Below are positions 17,910 to 25,848 of a stretch of DNA of 64,000 nucleotides, piece after piece. This stretch comes from a bacterium. Its GTDB lineage: Bacteria > Actinomycetota > Acidimicrobiia > Acidimicrobiales > Bin134. The stretch lies in the NCBI GenBank assembly GCA_026705465.1, contig JAPPAP010000039.1, forward strand, positions 1 through 64,000. Reading direction: 5' to 3'. The notes beneath the pieces are model-generated. The model was not told the DNA's origin. It did no database searches and saw only the letters and a list, made by a program, of their open reading frames with translations. Both the position numbers and the translations under genes were made by a program. The first letter of the stretch is position 1. Each line of letters starts with the position of its first letter.

Positions 17910-18179
17910 TCAACTCGGAAAGGCAAGCCACAAGACCGACAGCAGGACCCAGGAGGAGACCACCAGCCAATAGGTAACCGGTTGGTCGCGGCGGGTGACG
18001 CGTTGGACGAAGCTGCTCTCCCCGGTGGCGATATCAAATGCGGCCCAGGCCAAGAACAGCACGGCGAAGAGCCAGATCTGCTCGGTTAGCGCAAATGCCC
18101 ACAAAGCGGCAACGGCGATCCATGTGGGCCACAACCGGAGGGATCTGGTTTGAGTTGGCCGTGCAGAAATCGGGATCAC
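17910..18179 (-). CDS. Small three-helix membrane protein
   Basis: This 89-aa protein has about three hydrophobic segments (near residues 17-34, 36-50 and 69-87) and a short basic loop containing RVTRRDQ. No family is recognised. Its start overlaps the end of the Rieske oxygenase gene by 4 nt, so the two are translationally coupled. It may anchor the oxygenase, supply electrons with an unseen partner, or move its substrate; none of these can be chosen from sequence. The stop is 2 nt from that of the convergent aminotransferase gene. Confidence 0.6.
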   Translation of the reverse strand: MIPISARPTQTRSLRLWPTWIAVAALWAFALTEQIWLFAVLFLAWAAFDIATGESSFVQRVTRRDQPVTYWLVVSSWVLLSVLWLAFPS

Positions 18180-19273
18180 TGGATCGCCTCCGTGTGGACA
18201 GCTGGCGGCTCGATGGCGTTGATCCGCCAGTTGAGGTAGTGGCCGAAGTCGGCCACTACCCGCTCCGCGTGAACAAGAAGTCCAGGCTCAAAGTCGCCGA
18301 TGGCACCACGCTGGCCCCTCTCGCAGATCGCCTTGTCCTCGGGCAGGAAATCCGGGAGGGAGTAGACCGCTGCGTTGCTGGCCAATTGGCTGGTCCAGCG
18401 CCTGAACCGGCCACTACTGCTGTCTTTGGGGCCTGCGGCGAATGCCCCGCCAGTTCGGACTGTGCAGCGCTGAGTGTCGATCGGGTGAACCGTCTGCCAA
18501 TAGAAGCCGCTGGCATTGAATACGCCTACGAAGTTGGGTGGCAGGCTGATCAGCAGGTAGTCGTCCTGGTTTTCCACCTTGCCGCCGGTGGCAGTAGCCC
18601 TGGCCGAGCCTGCGATGTAGTAGGCGTCTTTGGTCGGCGTGTAGGGATCGAGCGTCTTGGGGTGCACCTGGAACAAGTGGTAGCTCTCCATTGCATTCAC
18701 AATCGCCAGCTTCCAGTTGCATTCCCACACCTGGGTGTCCTGCTGATCTGAACGGTGGGCCATTTGGTCGATCCCGTGTGCGACCGCGTGGGGCTCGATG
18801 GCTGCGAAACGCTTGGTAAGCGGCTCAACATCAGGATTGAGGCTCACAAACACCAAGCCGTGCCAAGACTCGACTCGGTAATTCGGCAAACAGTGCGCAG
18901 CCTTGTCGATGGCGTCCTTGGGCGTGAACGGAACCGACAACAGCCGGCCGTCGTCGTTGTAGGTCCAAGCATGGTATGGGCATTGGATTCGCTTGGCGTT
19001 TGACGGCCGATCAACGAGCAGGGTTCCCCGGTGAGCGCAGAGATTCGACATCGCCGCCAATTCCCCCTGCTGATTGCGCCTCAGCAGGACTGGCTGGCTG
19101 CCGATGATGACCGGAAGCTGATCGCCGTGAGCGCTTACGTGATCCTCGGTGGTGACGAACACCCAATCTCCGTGCCAGATGCCGTCCATCTCGGCCTTGA
19201 GGAAAGAAGGGTCCCGATAGGCGATGTTGGGTAGGGCACGGTCGGGAGCAAACGTCAGCGTGGTGGAACTCAC
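18176..19273 (-). CDS. Rieske non-heme iron oxygenase, alpha subunit
   Basis: The 365-aa protein has an N-terminal Rieske 2Fe-2S domain with C79-x-H81 and C98-x2-H101. The C-terminal catalytic domain holds the mononuclear iron motif NAMESYHLFQVH (Glu196, His199, His204). These enzymes insert oxygen into aromatic rings or demethylate quaternary amines, using an outside reductase. No reductase or beta subunit is adjacent; the downstream overlapping gene is a small membrane protein. I chose the GTG at 19273, since a TTG at 19309 would add 12 residues that fall in the AT-rich promoter. It is divergent from a PaaX-like repressor, the likely regulator. Confidence 0.88.
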   Translation of the reverse strand: MSSTTLTFAPDRALPNIAYRDPSFLKAEMDGIWHGDWVFVTTEDHVSAHGDQLPVIIGSQPVLLRRNQQGELAAMSNLCAHRGTLLVDRPSNAKRIQCPYHAWTYNDDGRLLSVPFTPKDAIDKAAHCLPNYRVESWHGLVFVSLNPDVEPLTKRFAAIEPHAVAHGIDQMAHRSDQQDTQVWECNWKLAIVNAMESYHLFQVHPKTLDPYTPTKDAYYIAGSARATATGGKVENQDDYLLISLPPNFVGVFNASGFYWQTVHPIDTQRCTVRTGGAFAAGPKDSSSGRFRRWTSQLASNAAVYSLPDFLPEDKAICERGQRGAIGDFEPGLLVHAERVVADFGHYLNWRINAIEPPAVHTEAIQ

Positions 19274-19286
19274 AGGGTTCAATATA

Positions 19287-19296
19287 GCAATATTGC
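19287..19296. promoter_or_regulatory. Palindrome in the Rieske/paaX divergent promoter
   Basis: GCAATATTGC is a perfect 10-bp palindrome in an AT-rich 95-bp gap between divergent genes. A second, looser repeat (GTCGT and ACGAC around TGATAATAT) lies at about 19312-19330. Either may bind the PaaX-like protein encoded next door. Confidence 0.4.
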
Positions 19297-19368
19297 CGTA
19301 TAAATCCAACGGTCGTTGATAATATACGACATCGTTGTAAATCTGTGGGGAAAGAGCAAAACGGCCTT

Positions 19369-20301
19369 ATGAGCACTGTTCCAACTCGAGCCCTTGTCCT
19401 GTCGGGGATTGGCCAGGACGGTCAAGTGTCAGCTGAGCCGTTGTTTGTCATGGCCTCCCTACTCGGTCATTCCGATAAGGCAATGCGCGACTGCCTGGGC
19501 CGGCTCGTCAGGGAGGGTCTCCTGGCTCAATCCGGAGGACGGGGCCGCTCGGCGGAATATCAGGTAACCGAAGTGGGACGGGCAGCGCTTGATGTGGATC
19601 TCGGCTGGTCTGCTTACGCGCACCGCGTCGATGCCGGACTCGAACCCTGGGATCGACATTGGCGGCTGGTCGGATTCGGGATTCCAGAGAGGCGTCGGGG
19701 TGCCCGTGACGCGATTCGCAATCTCCTCGTCGAGTTTGGGGCTGCCCCACTCCAGTCGGGACTCTACGTCCACGCTTACGACCTGACTGACTTCGTTTTG
19801 CAGCTTGCCAACCACCTCAAGGTGTCCGACGCCGTGACGACTTTCGCCTCCCGAACGATCCGAATTGGGGAGGAATTGTCCGACGAACTTCTTGTCGATC
19901 GGCTTTGGCCATTGACCGACCTGACGGGCCGATACGACCTGGTTGCCCGGCAATTGGGATCCATAGCCGAGCGGGCCTCAGTCACAGACGGTGACCACAT
20001 CGCCGCTTCGATGCTCTCGGCCATCGTCGCCACTGAAGAGGTCATGCGCGACGATCCACAATTGCCATGCGAACTCCTTCCTGACCGTTGGTCTGGCGCT
20101 GAGGCGCGGCAGGCATTCTTGACCGCTCACTCAGCAGCCAGCGCCCATAGTGAGCTATTCCGCAATTCCCAGTTGATGCAGTCCTACATCCACGAGATTG
20201 ATCGCGCCCTCACCGAGACGTCAGGCGCCTTTTGGCAACGGTGGTTCCCCCGCCTCGTCAATGCCTATCAAGCCAGACTGCCGCCAGCAGCAACCCGCTG
20301 A
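19369..20301 (+). CDS. PaaX-family transcriptional regulator
   Basis: The 310-aa protein has a winged-helix N-terminus (residues about 1-85) and the PaaX central signature: W-x-LVGFGIPE, then R-x-LRxxL-like spacing and FGAAPLQSGLYVH. This is followed by a C-terminal domain with FWQRWFPRLV near the end. PaaX proteins repress catabolic operons and let go when an acyl-CoA such as phenylacetyl-CoA binds. The divergent Rieske oxygenase is the clear candidate target. The ATG at 19369 places RALVLSGIG where PaaX proteins usually begin; a GTG at 19345 is also possible. Confidence 0.8.
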   Translation: MSTVPTRALVLSGIGQDGQVSAEPLFVMASLLGHSDKAMRDCLGRLVREGLLAQSGGRGRSAEYQVTEVGRAALDVDLGWSAYAHRVDAGLEPWDRHWRLVGFGIPERRRGARDAIRNLLVEFGAAPLQSGLYVHAYDLTDFVLQLANHLKVSDAVTTFASRTIRIGEELSDELLVDRLWPLTDLTGRYDLVARQLGSIAERASVTDGDHIAASMLSAIVATEEVMRDDPQLPCELLPDRWSGAEARQAFLTAHSAASAHSELFRNSQLMQSYIHEIDRALTETSGAFWQRWFPRLVNAYQARLPPAATR

Positions 20302-20314
20302 CCTCCTAGGATCG

Positions 20315-21220
20315 TCAGTTGAATCTGCGGGCGGCTGCGGCGATTGGCGCGAATGCCTCCTCATCAATGAGGTGGGGATTTTCGACTTTGATCGGCTCGA
20401 TCACCACGTGGTTGGCGCCCGCCTCAAAGTGCTCGCTTGCTCGCTGGGCGATTGCGTCGGGCGAACCGACAGACACGATGGCTTCGCACAACTCGTCGCT
20501 GCCCCCTTCGGCGAGGTCGTCGTCGGTGAACCCGGCAGAGACGAAGAGCCGCCGATAGTTGCGCATCCCAAGGGAGCCGGCCAGCCGAGCACGGGCGGCT
20601 TGTAGACCTGCTGCGTGATCGTGGGTTAGGCAGGCATACTGCTTGACCCCGAGCCAGGCTTGGGGGCCGAGAATGCCTCGGGCTCGGCTAACGAGCTCCG
20701 GCGGGATCTGAACTGGGATTGCGCCGGCGAAGTGCGCACCTGCTGCTGCCAGCATCTTGGGGCCGAGCGCACCGAGCACTACGGACGGAGCTTCGGAGAT
20801 TTCGGGGCCCAGCCAGAGGGTCGCACGGATGGCCTCAAGGTATTGGGTAACGGTCTCGACCGGTGAGGTGTATGTCCGCTTGAGGGCATCTTCGATCAAT
20901 TCGGGGTGCGACATGCCGATTCCGAGCAGGAAGCGACCGTCGGACTGGTCGGCAAGCGTGTTGGCGGCTCCGCCTACAGATTCGGGCGTTCTCAGATGGA
21001 TGTTGAGGACTGCCGTTCCCACCGAGAGCGAGTTGGTGGCACTGAGCAATTGGCCGGCATGGATGAGCGGGTCTCGTCCGAAGGAATCGGTCAGCCAGAT
21101 TGCCCTGTAACCGAGTTCCTCGCTGTGTCTGGCAAGGTCCTGCGCTTCCCTGACGGCCAGATGGTCAAAGCGAAAGCCAAGTCCGATGCCGGTAGGGAGA
21201 GATGTGGAGTCGAGTGACAT
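20315..21220 (-). CDS. LLM-class (F420-dependent-like) oxidoreductase
   Basis: The 301-aa protein is a TIM-barrel luciferase-like monooxygenase. GFRFDHLAVREAQ and LGYRAIWLTDSFGRDP lie at the start, LGTAV-like strands follow, and GRFLLGIGMSHPE near 95-107 is the typical cofactor-side loop. Most actinobacterial members of this kind use F420, some FMN. The substrate is not visible. It converges with the PaaX-like gene and may belong to the same catabolic set as the Rieske enzyme, but no operon link is shown. Confidence 0.85.
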   Translation of the reverse strand: MSLDSTSLPTGIGLGFRFDHLAVREAQDLARHSEELGYRAIWLTDSFGRDPLIHAGQLLSATNSLSVGTAVLNIHLRTPESVGGAANTLADQSDGRFLLGIGMSHPELIEDALKRTYTSPVETVTQYLEAIRATLWLGPEISEAPSVVLGALGPKMLAAAGAHFAGAIPVQIPPELVSRARGILGPQAWLGVKQYACLTHDHAAGLQAARARLAGSLGMRNYRRLFVSAGFTDDDLAEGGSDELCEAIVSVGSPDAIAQRASEHFEAGANHVVIEPIKVENPHLIDEEAFAPIAAAARRFN

Positions 21221-21276
21221 GGTTCTTGTCTAGGTCACTCTGTTCGCGCAGGCCAACGTTCACCCGATTCCAATGA

Positions 21277-22308
21277 TCAATACATGATGGTGCGGGTTAG
21301 GTGGTGGGGCCAGAAGGTGGCGTGGTACGCCTTCCAGAGCCGAAAGTCCACCTGGGGCACCACTAGCGACTGCGAGGGTGGGCGAATGCGGTTGATGGCG
21401 TCGGTGAGTAGGGCGGTGGCGTACAGGGTGTGGGCCCGGATCTCCACTTCCTCGGGACTGTCGGCGGGGATCAGATCGCCGTGGTTGATGGAAGCTTCCA
21501 GCTCTGGGGAGTAGGACAAAATGCCCATCAGCCGCAGGGCGACGGGGACGATGTAGTCGGCGAACGCCGTCATCCGATCCAGATCGGCGACTGCGAATTC
21601 ACCCGCGCTGGCCAGCGCCATGTGCAATTGCCAAAGCCACAACTGGGCCAGCTTGTGCAGCTGGACCTCGTGGCCATCGTGGATGCTGAAGTCGTTAAAC
21701 CTCGGGAACTCCACCACCAGCCGCTCCAGCAGGCCGTTTCCGTCGGCGTACATGGCGGGGGCGCAGTCGGCCACGAAGCGATGGGCACTGCCGTCGTAGT
21801 GATCCGCAAGGGTGCGGCCCGCCGCGTTGAGTATCTCGACCCGCTCATCCAGCATGGGGATTTCTATGTTCCCGCTGAACACGCGGCCCAATTCGGCTCG
21901 ATTGATCTCGGCCAGGTAGTCGCCATCGGTCAATGGCACGCCATCGTCCAGCGCCCCGGCAACGCAGGCGAACATGCCCTCGCTGTCCGACCAGGTGCGG
22001 CCCCGATAATCGGCGGAAAACTTCACCCCGGATTCGAAGTCGGTAAAGGCGAAGTTCATGACCGCATAGAAGAAGGAGACATCGATGATCTCCTCCGGGT
22101 CGGTGCGGTCGCTGAAGGCGCCGTCAACCGGGCCAGACGGAAAGGCGAACTCCTCGAAGGCCATCCATGAGGCCACTTTCTCGATGGCCTCGATCGAGGT
22201 GTGGACGTGTCGAGAGCGATCGACCACCCCGCGCACCGAGCGCAGCACAGACGACGACCACACGGGGGATTCGGGCATGTTTGGCTCCTGTTGGTGCGAA
22301 TTCGTCAT
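21277..22308 (-). CDS. qng1: Queuosine 5'-phosphate N-glycosylase family protein (DUF2419)
   Basis: The 343-aa protein matches the Qng1/DUF2419 family, which releases the base queuine from queuosine 5'-monophosphate so that it can be put back into tRNA. Landmarks are FAFTDFESG-like and YRGRTWSDSEGMFACVAGAL in the first third, IPMLDERVEIL, FADYIVPVALRLMGILSYS near residue 245, and EVEIRAHTLYATALL. The C-terminal PHHLTRTIMY resembles the eukaryotic ending. Usual members read ADYRVPQ where this one has ADYIVPV, so one conserved Arg is replaced. The start overlaps the stop of the toxin gene by 4 nt, an unusual association. An alternative start is Met11. Confidence 0.82.
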   Translation of the reverse strand: MTNSHQQEPNMPESPVWSSSVLRSVRGVVDRSRHVHTSIEAIEKVASWMAFEEFAFPSGPVDGAFSDRTDPEEIIDVSFFYAVMNFAFTDFESGVKFSADYRGRTWSDSEGMFACVAGALDDGVPLTDGDYLAEINRAELGRVFSGNIEIPMLDERVEILNAAGRTLADHYDGSAHRFVADCAPAMYADGNGLLERLVVEFPRFNDFSIHDGHEVQLHKLAQLWLWQLHMALASAGEFAVADLDRMTAFADYIVPVALRLMGILSYSPELEASINHGDLIPADSPEEVEIRAHTLYATALLTDAINRIRPPSQSLVVPQVDFRLWKAYHATFWPHHLTRTIMY

Positions 22309-22652
22309 AGGGCGAGATGGAGTCGGAGGGCGTCGTCGAGGTGGGCCATGAGGTCGAAGGGGACTTGGCCAATCAGGCGGCCGATTCTCTCAACGGAGAT
22401 CGATCGGATCTGCTCGGCTTGGGCTTTGGAGTCGCGTTCGAGGCCGGTATCGGCGGCGACGAGCAGAACCTGGAAGGGGTGGATCCGCTCGGTGTTGGAG
22501 GTAATGGGGACCACGGTGACCACTCCTTGTCCCAACCGGGCGGCCGTGGTGTTGGCGCCATCGTTGCTGACAATTACCGCGGGGCGGGAATGGGTGGCCT
22601 CGGCGCCCAGCGTGGGGCTGAGGTTTACGATGCGGATCTCTCCTCGCCGCAT
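22305..22652 (-). CDS. mazF: MazF/PemK-type mRNA interferase toxin
   Basis: The 115-aa protein starts with the canonical RRGEIRIVNLSPTLGAE and has HSRPAVIVSND, VVTVVPITSN and the C-terminal EQIRSISVERIG, all in MazF order. This family cuts RNA, mostly mRNA, at short motifs, and some actinobacterial members cut tRNA. The antitoxin gene ends 5 nt upstream. The toxin stop overlaps the start of the queuosine-salvage gene by 4 nt, making a three-gene unit. Confidence 0.92.
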   Translation of the reverse strand: MRRGEIRIVNLSPTLGAEATHSRPAVIVSNDGANTTAARLGQGVVTVVPITSNTERIHPFQVLLVAADTGLERDSKAQAEQIRSISVERIGRLIGQVPFDLMAHLDDALRLHLAL

Positions 22653-22657
22653 CGAAG

Positions 22658-22873
22658 CTATGCAAGCCCGTCAGAAACTGCTGAGTCCCAAAGGTGGCTC
22701 TCTTCGTTGTCCCACTGTGCGAATGCCTCGGCGTAGTCTTGCGCCAACTCAGATGCCCGCAGGAGCCGGATAGCCCGGTGCAAGGTGGCTGATCGGGAGG
22801 CGATCTGGTGGTGGCGGGCATAGGCGTCGAGGAATTCAACGTCTTCGTTGGGAAGGCTGACGCTTACTTTCAT
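22658..22873 (-). CDS. mazE: Ribbon-helix-helix antitoxin of a MazEF-type pair
   Basis: The 71-aa protein begins with the MKVSVSLPNEDVEFLD strand and helix of ribbon-helix-helix DNA-binding antitoxins. The C-terminal half is acidic and Trp-containing (QWDNEESHLWDS), fit for wrapping the toxin. It lies directly upstream of mazF. It probably represses its own promoter, where a short inverted repeat is present. The mRNA seems leaderless. Confidence 0.87.
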   Translation of the reverse strand: MKVSVSLPNEDVEFLDAYARHHQIASRSATLHRAIRLLRASELAQDYAEAFAQWDNEESHLWDSAVSDGLA

Positions 22874-22880
22874 ACCAGAA

Positions 22881-22886
22881 ATACTA
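22881..22886 (-). promoter_or_regulatory. -10 box of the mazEF-qng1 unit, probably leaderless
   Basis: Read on the minus strand, TAGTAT ends 7 nt before the antitoxin ATG, and no ribosome site fits between. Confidence 0.5.
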
Positions 22887-22895
22887 CCAGGGTAG
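22884..22895. promoter_or_regulatory. Putative mazEF auto-operator
   Basis: CTACC and GGTAG form a 5-bp inverted repeat with a 2-nt spacer that overlaps the -10 box. TACCAG also occurs twice within 20 nt. This fits ribbon-helix-helix antitoxin autoregulation, but the site is short. Confidence 0.35.
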
Positions 22896-22967
22896 GACTC
22901 AGTGGACTTTGTCCGGTTCGGCTTTGACGGGTCCGCATAACGCTGAGCGCAAGAGGTCTCGGCACCC

Positions 22968-23669
22968 TCAGCGGTGGCGGACGAGGCCGAACGGGAAGCG
23001 GCCTTCGATGAAGTAGGTGGACGATAAGAACACCGGGCGCCCCTCGCCGTCTAAGTGGTTCTGCACCAGCACAAGATAGGAGGGGTCCTCTGGCCGTTCC
23101 CCCCAGCCGATGTCATCGCCGTGTGCAGCATGGAGCTCGGTAGTTGCGACCGCGACATGATGACCGTGTCGACCGAGCAACGCGAAGACGGACCCTGTGA
23201 TGTCAGAGGGGTCCGGCGTACCGCCAAGGTGGTCTACCGGGATGACATCGTACGAGAAGGCCACGACTTCGGCATCGGCGGTCAATGCCCTCTCGATCTC
23301 CACCACCTCCGCCGTAGGGCTGAGCTGTAGCTCCTCGGCTTCTTCGTTGGAGATAGTTCTGATCGAAATGCTCCGATAGCGCATGCCCGGTTCGAGGCCG
23401 CGTCGACGAATCGTCTCGGTCATCGACTCGAGGCGACGGATGTCGGCCTGGTGGTCATGTCCGGTGGCGACGACGACTGTGCCCGACCCATGCCGGGTCA
23501 CCGTTAGCCCGCGGCTCTCCAGGTCTTGAAGGGCCGTGCGAACCGTGCTTCGGGACACCCCGTAGTGGGTGGCCAGTTGATGCTCGCCCGGCAGGCGTCT
23601 ACCGGTTGGCCATTCGCCGCTCTCGACCCGTTCCCGCAGGTCCCGCGCTACGCGGTCCGATTGGGTCAT
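22968..23669 (-). CDS. GntR/HutC-family repressor with UTRA ligand domain
   Basis: The 233-aa protein has a GntR winged helix (about residues 5-70, with RRLPGEHQLATHYGVSRSTV), then a UTRA effector domain (about 85-230) ending with FLSSTYFIEGRFPF. This subfamily binds palindromes of the TGTC-A/TA-GACA kind and releases them when a sugar phosphate or related ligand binds. Three such sites lie in the divergent promoter upstream of the aldolase gene, which ends 34 nt before this start. The gene should therefore be co-transcribed with the aldolase and control the whole divergon. Confidence 0.88.
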   Translation of the reverse strand: MTQSDRVARDLRERVESGEWPTGRRLPGEHQLATHYGVSRSTVRTALQDLESRGLTVTRHGSGTVVVATGHDHQADIRRLESMTETIRRRGLEPGMRYRSISIRTISNEEAEELQLSPTAEVVEIERALTADAEVVAFSYDVIPVDHLGGTPDPSDITGSVFALLGRHGHHVAVATTELHAAHGDDIGWGERPEDPSYLVLVQNHLDGEGRPVFLSSTYFIEGRFPFGLVRHR

Positions 23670-23703
23670 CGCGATCCTCTATGACGTGGTTGTCGCCCCG
23701 CAG

Positions 23704-25668
23704 TCATACGACTCGGATGTTGCCGCCGTCGATCGGGATTTGTGCGCCGGTTGTCGCCGCGAACGTGTCGCTGCAAAGCTCGGCGACGACCGCGGCGACC
23801 GTCTTCGAGGTCACCGTTGTCTTGAGCAGATTGCGAGACTTGTACTCCTCGACGGTCAGTCCATGCTGTGCCGCCCGGGCTTCGAGGGTCTCATCGTCCC
23901 AAAGGCCGGTGTCGAACACGGCGTCGGGGTGGACGACGTTCACGCGGATGCCCGCTTCGGCCCACTCAATCGCCGCGACCCGCGCCAGTTGTGTCACGGC
24001 CGACTTGGAGGCGGAGTAGGCGGCTGCGCCGGGTCCGGGGGCAGGTACGTTCTTCGACCCGATTATGACGACCCGCCCACCGATGGGCGAGAGCGCCAAG
24101 AGGTCGTGAGTCGACGAGAGCAGTTGCGCGATTGCGTCGACGTTCACGGCTTGGACTGATCGCCAGTCTTCGAAGGCGAGGTGTTGAATTGGCACTGACG
24201 GGCCGAAGATGCCTGCCGCGGCAACGACGATGTCGACCCCGCCGAACCGTTCAACCGCGTCGTCGATGGCGCGTTGTTGGGCGTCTGCGTCGATGACGTC
24301 GACCTCGCGCCCGAGCCAGTTCGGGCCTTCGAAGGCGCACTCGATAGCCGGTGAGGAGTCGAATCCGGTCACGGCGCAGCCCTGTGAGAGGAGGGCGTCG
24401 GCACAGGCCCGGCCAATTCCTGATGCGGCCCCGGTGACGATCGCGGTGCAGCCGGTGAATCGCGCCTTGGGACCGTCGAGGGCCAGCTTGGCTTGCTCGA
24501 GCGACCAGTACTCGACGTCGAAGACATCTTCGGGCGGGAGTGCGACGTAGCCGCCGAGGTGGTCTTCGGCTCGTTCGAGCACGGGCATGGTGTGGGCGTA
24601 GATCTCAGCGGAGATGGCCGATGCCTTGGCGGTGTCGCCAATGCCGAGAAGGCCGATTTCGGGGTCGACCAGGACCCGGGGCGCGGGGTCAAGCATCTGG
24701 AGCGGTTCCTCGGAGCGGTCTGCGTTTTCGCCGAAGTAGCCCCGGTAGGCCTCTGCATAGGCCTCGATGTCTGTGCCGACCAACGCTGTTCGTTTTGTTC
24801 TCAACACATGGTCCGGGGTCAATGGACCCCTGTTGGCCAGGCTTTCAAGATCGGGTCGGGCCACGAAGCGGGCGACTTGCGGCGTCCAGTGTCGCCCCAC
24901 GATGAGCGGCTTGCCGGCGACCTCTGAGAGTTGCCGTCGAAGTTCGGCGAGGCGAAGGCAGCTGCACGGAGGTGGCGGTTCGGATAACGGCGCCACCATC
25001 GGCGCATGTTCATCGAGCCATGCTTCGGCGCGGGAGATGAGCTCCACGTGGCGCTCGTACGCTTCTCTCGTTGTGTCGGCAAAGGTGAACAGACCATGGT
25101 TGAGCAGGACCATCCCGGAGTAGCCGTCGTCATCCCACATCTGCGACACGACCTTTGCGAGGTCGAAGCCCGGCATGACGTAGGGGATGATGAGCACGTC
25201 CGGTCCATAGACGTCCCCGACTATGTCCTCTCCTTCGGCAGTATTGGTAAGGGTGACAATCACATCGGCGTGGCTGTGTTGCACTGCCTTGTGGGGAATC
25301 AGGGCGTGGAGGAGCGTCTCAACCGATGGCGCGGGGGCCGCGGGGTCCAGGCACGCGGCCGAGAGCTCTCGCATCATGTCCACGTCGCTCAGCGAGTCGA
25401 GGGCCAGCAGCTCCAGGAGGCGATCGTGTCGGAGCGGGGCAAAGCCCCCCCGCTCGATCGTGGCCAGATCCCAACCCGACCCCTTCACGTAGAGCGAGTC
25501 AATTTCCTGGCCCGTGAGGTCATGAAACGGCTGTTTGACGGACGTGTTCCCACCACCATGCAAAACGAGAGCTGGGTCGCTGCCCAGCAGCTGAGACCCA
25601 TGGACGCAGGCATCAAGGTCGTCGCTGTGTTCACCGTCAGCGCTCGCCGACGTCCATCTGTTCTCCAT
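23704..25668 (-). CDS. Bifunctional class II aldolase / short-chain dehydrogenase
   Basis: The 654-aa product joins a class II (RhaD-like) sugar-phosphate aldolase with an SDR. LVLHGGGNTSVK lies near residue 35. The zinc ligands are probably His131 and His133 in HSH and His191 in NHGLF, with Glu117 as acid. The SDR, about 405-650, has TGAASGIG and the YSASK catalytic motif. Members cleave a ketose-1-phosphate to DHAP plus an aldehyde and then oxidise or reduce the aldehyde. Rhamnose enzymes share this layout, but here the neighbour is mtnA, which makes ribulose-1-phosphate analogues. The substrate may thus be methylthioribulose-1-phosphate or 5-deoxyribulose-1-phosphate. ATG 25668 has GAGGG upstream; a TTG at 25692 is possible. 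Confidence 0.85.
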   Translation of the reverse strand: MENRWTSASADGEHSDDLDACVHGSQLLGSDPALVLHGGGNTSVKQPFHDLTGQEIDSLYVKGSGWDLATIERGGFAPLRHDRLLELLALDSLSDVDMMRELSAACLDPAAPAPSVETLLHALIPHKAVQHSHADVIVTLTNTAEGEDIVGDVYGPDVLIIPYVMPGFDLAKVVSQMWDDDGYSGMVLLNHGLFTFADTTREAYERHVELISRAEAWLDEHAPMVAPLSEPPPPCSCLRLAELRRQLSEVAGKPLIVGRHWTPQVARFVARPDLESLANRGPLTPDHVLRTKRTALVGTDIEAYAEAYRGYFGENADRSEEPLQMLDPAPRVLVDPEIGLLGIGDTAKASAISAEIYAHTMPVLERAEDHLGGYVALPPEDVFDVEYWSLEQAKLALDGPKARFTGCTAIVTGAASGIGRACADALLSQGCAVTGFDSSPAIECAFEGPNWLGREVDVIDADAQQRAIDDAVERFGGVDIVVAAAGIFGPSVPIQHLAFEDWRSVQAVNVDAIAQLLSSTHDLLALSPIGGRVVIIGSKNVPAPGPGAAAYSASKSAVTQLARVAAIEWAEAGIRVNVVHPDAVFDTGLWDDETLEARAAQHGLTVEEYKSRNLLKTTVTSKTVAAVVAELCSDTFAATTGAQIPIDGGNIRVV

Positions 25669-25699
25669 GAAGCCCTCGCGACCGACCAACAATGCCTAC

Positions 25700-25710
25700 T
25701 TGTCAGACAA
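25700..25710. promoter_or_regulatory. GntR-type operator 1 (TTGTCAGACAA)
   Basis: This perfect palindrome around one central base is identical to operator 3. It covers the likely transcription start and -10 edge of the aldolase promoter. Confidence 0.7.
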
Positions 25711-25738
25711 ATTAGGCGTTCGTCTGACATGATGTCAA
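25709..25738 (-). promoter_or_regulatory. Promoter of the aldolase-gntR operon
   Basis: On the minus strand, TTGACA (25738-25733) and TAATTT (25714-25709) are 18 nt apart. Operator 2 lies in the spacer and operator 1 at the start point. Confidence 0.65.
25720..25730. promoter_or_regulatory. GntR-type operator 2
   Basis: On the minus strand this reads ATGTCAGACGA, which matches operators 1 and 3 at 9 of 11 bases. It lies between -35 and -10 of the aldolase promoter. Confidence 0.55.
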
Positions 25739-25784
25739 CATCGGGTGCAAGGCTGCTCAGCCCGTGAGCAACCGAACATTGGGG

Positions 25785-25814
25785 TTGAGATAGTTGTGAC
25801 CGCGCGAGTACCTT
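25785..25814 (+). promoter_or_regulatory. Promoter of the mtnA-phosphorylase operon
   Basis: TTGAGA (25785-25790) and TACCTT (25809-25814) are separated by 18 nt. Transcription would start near 25821, immediately before operator 3. Confidence 0.55.
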
Positions 25815-25822
25815 GGCCCTAG

Positions 25823-25833
25823 TTGTCAGACAA
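25823..25833. promoter_or_regulatory. GntR-type operator 3 (TTGTCAGACAA)
   Basis: Identical to operator 1. It lies just after the predicted start of transcription and just before the GGAGGG ribosome site of mtnA, where a bound repressor would block initiation. Confidence 0.7.
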
Positions 25834-25848
25834 ATGGAGGGCGTGGTC

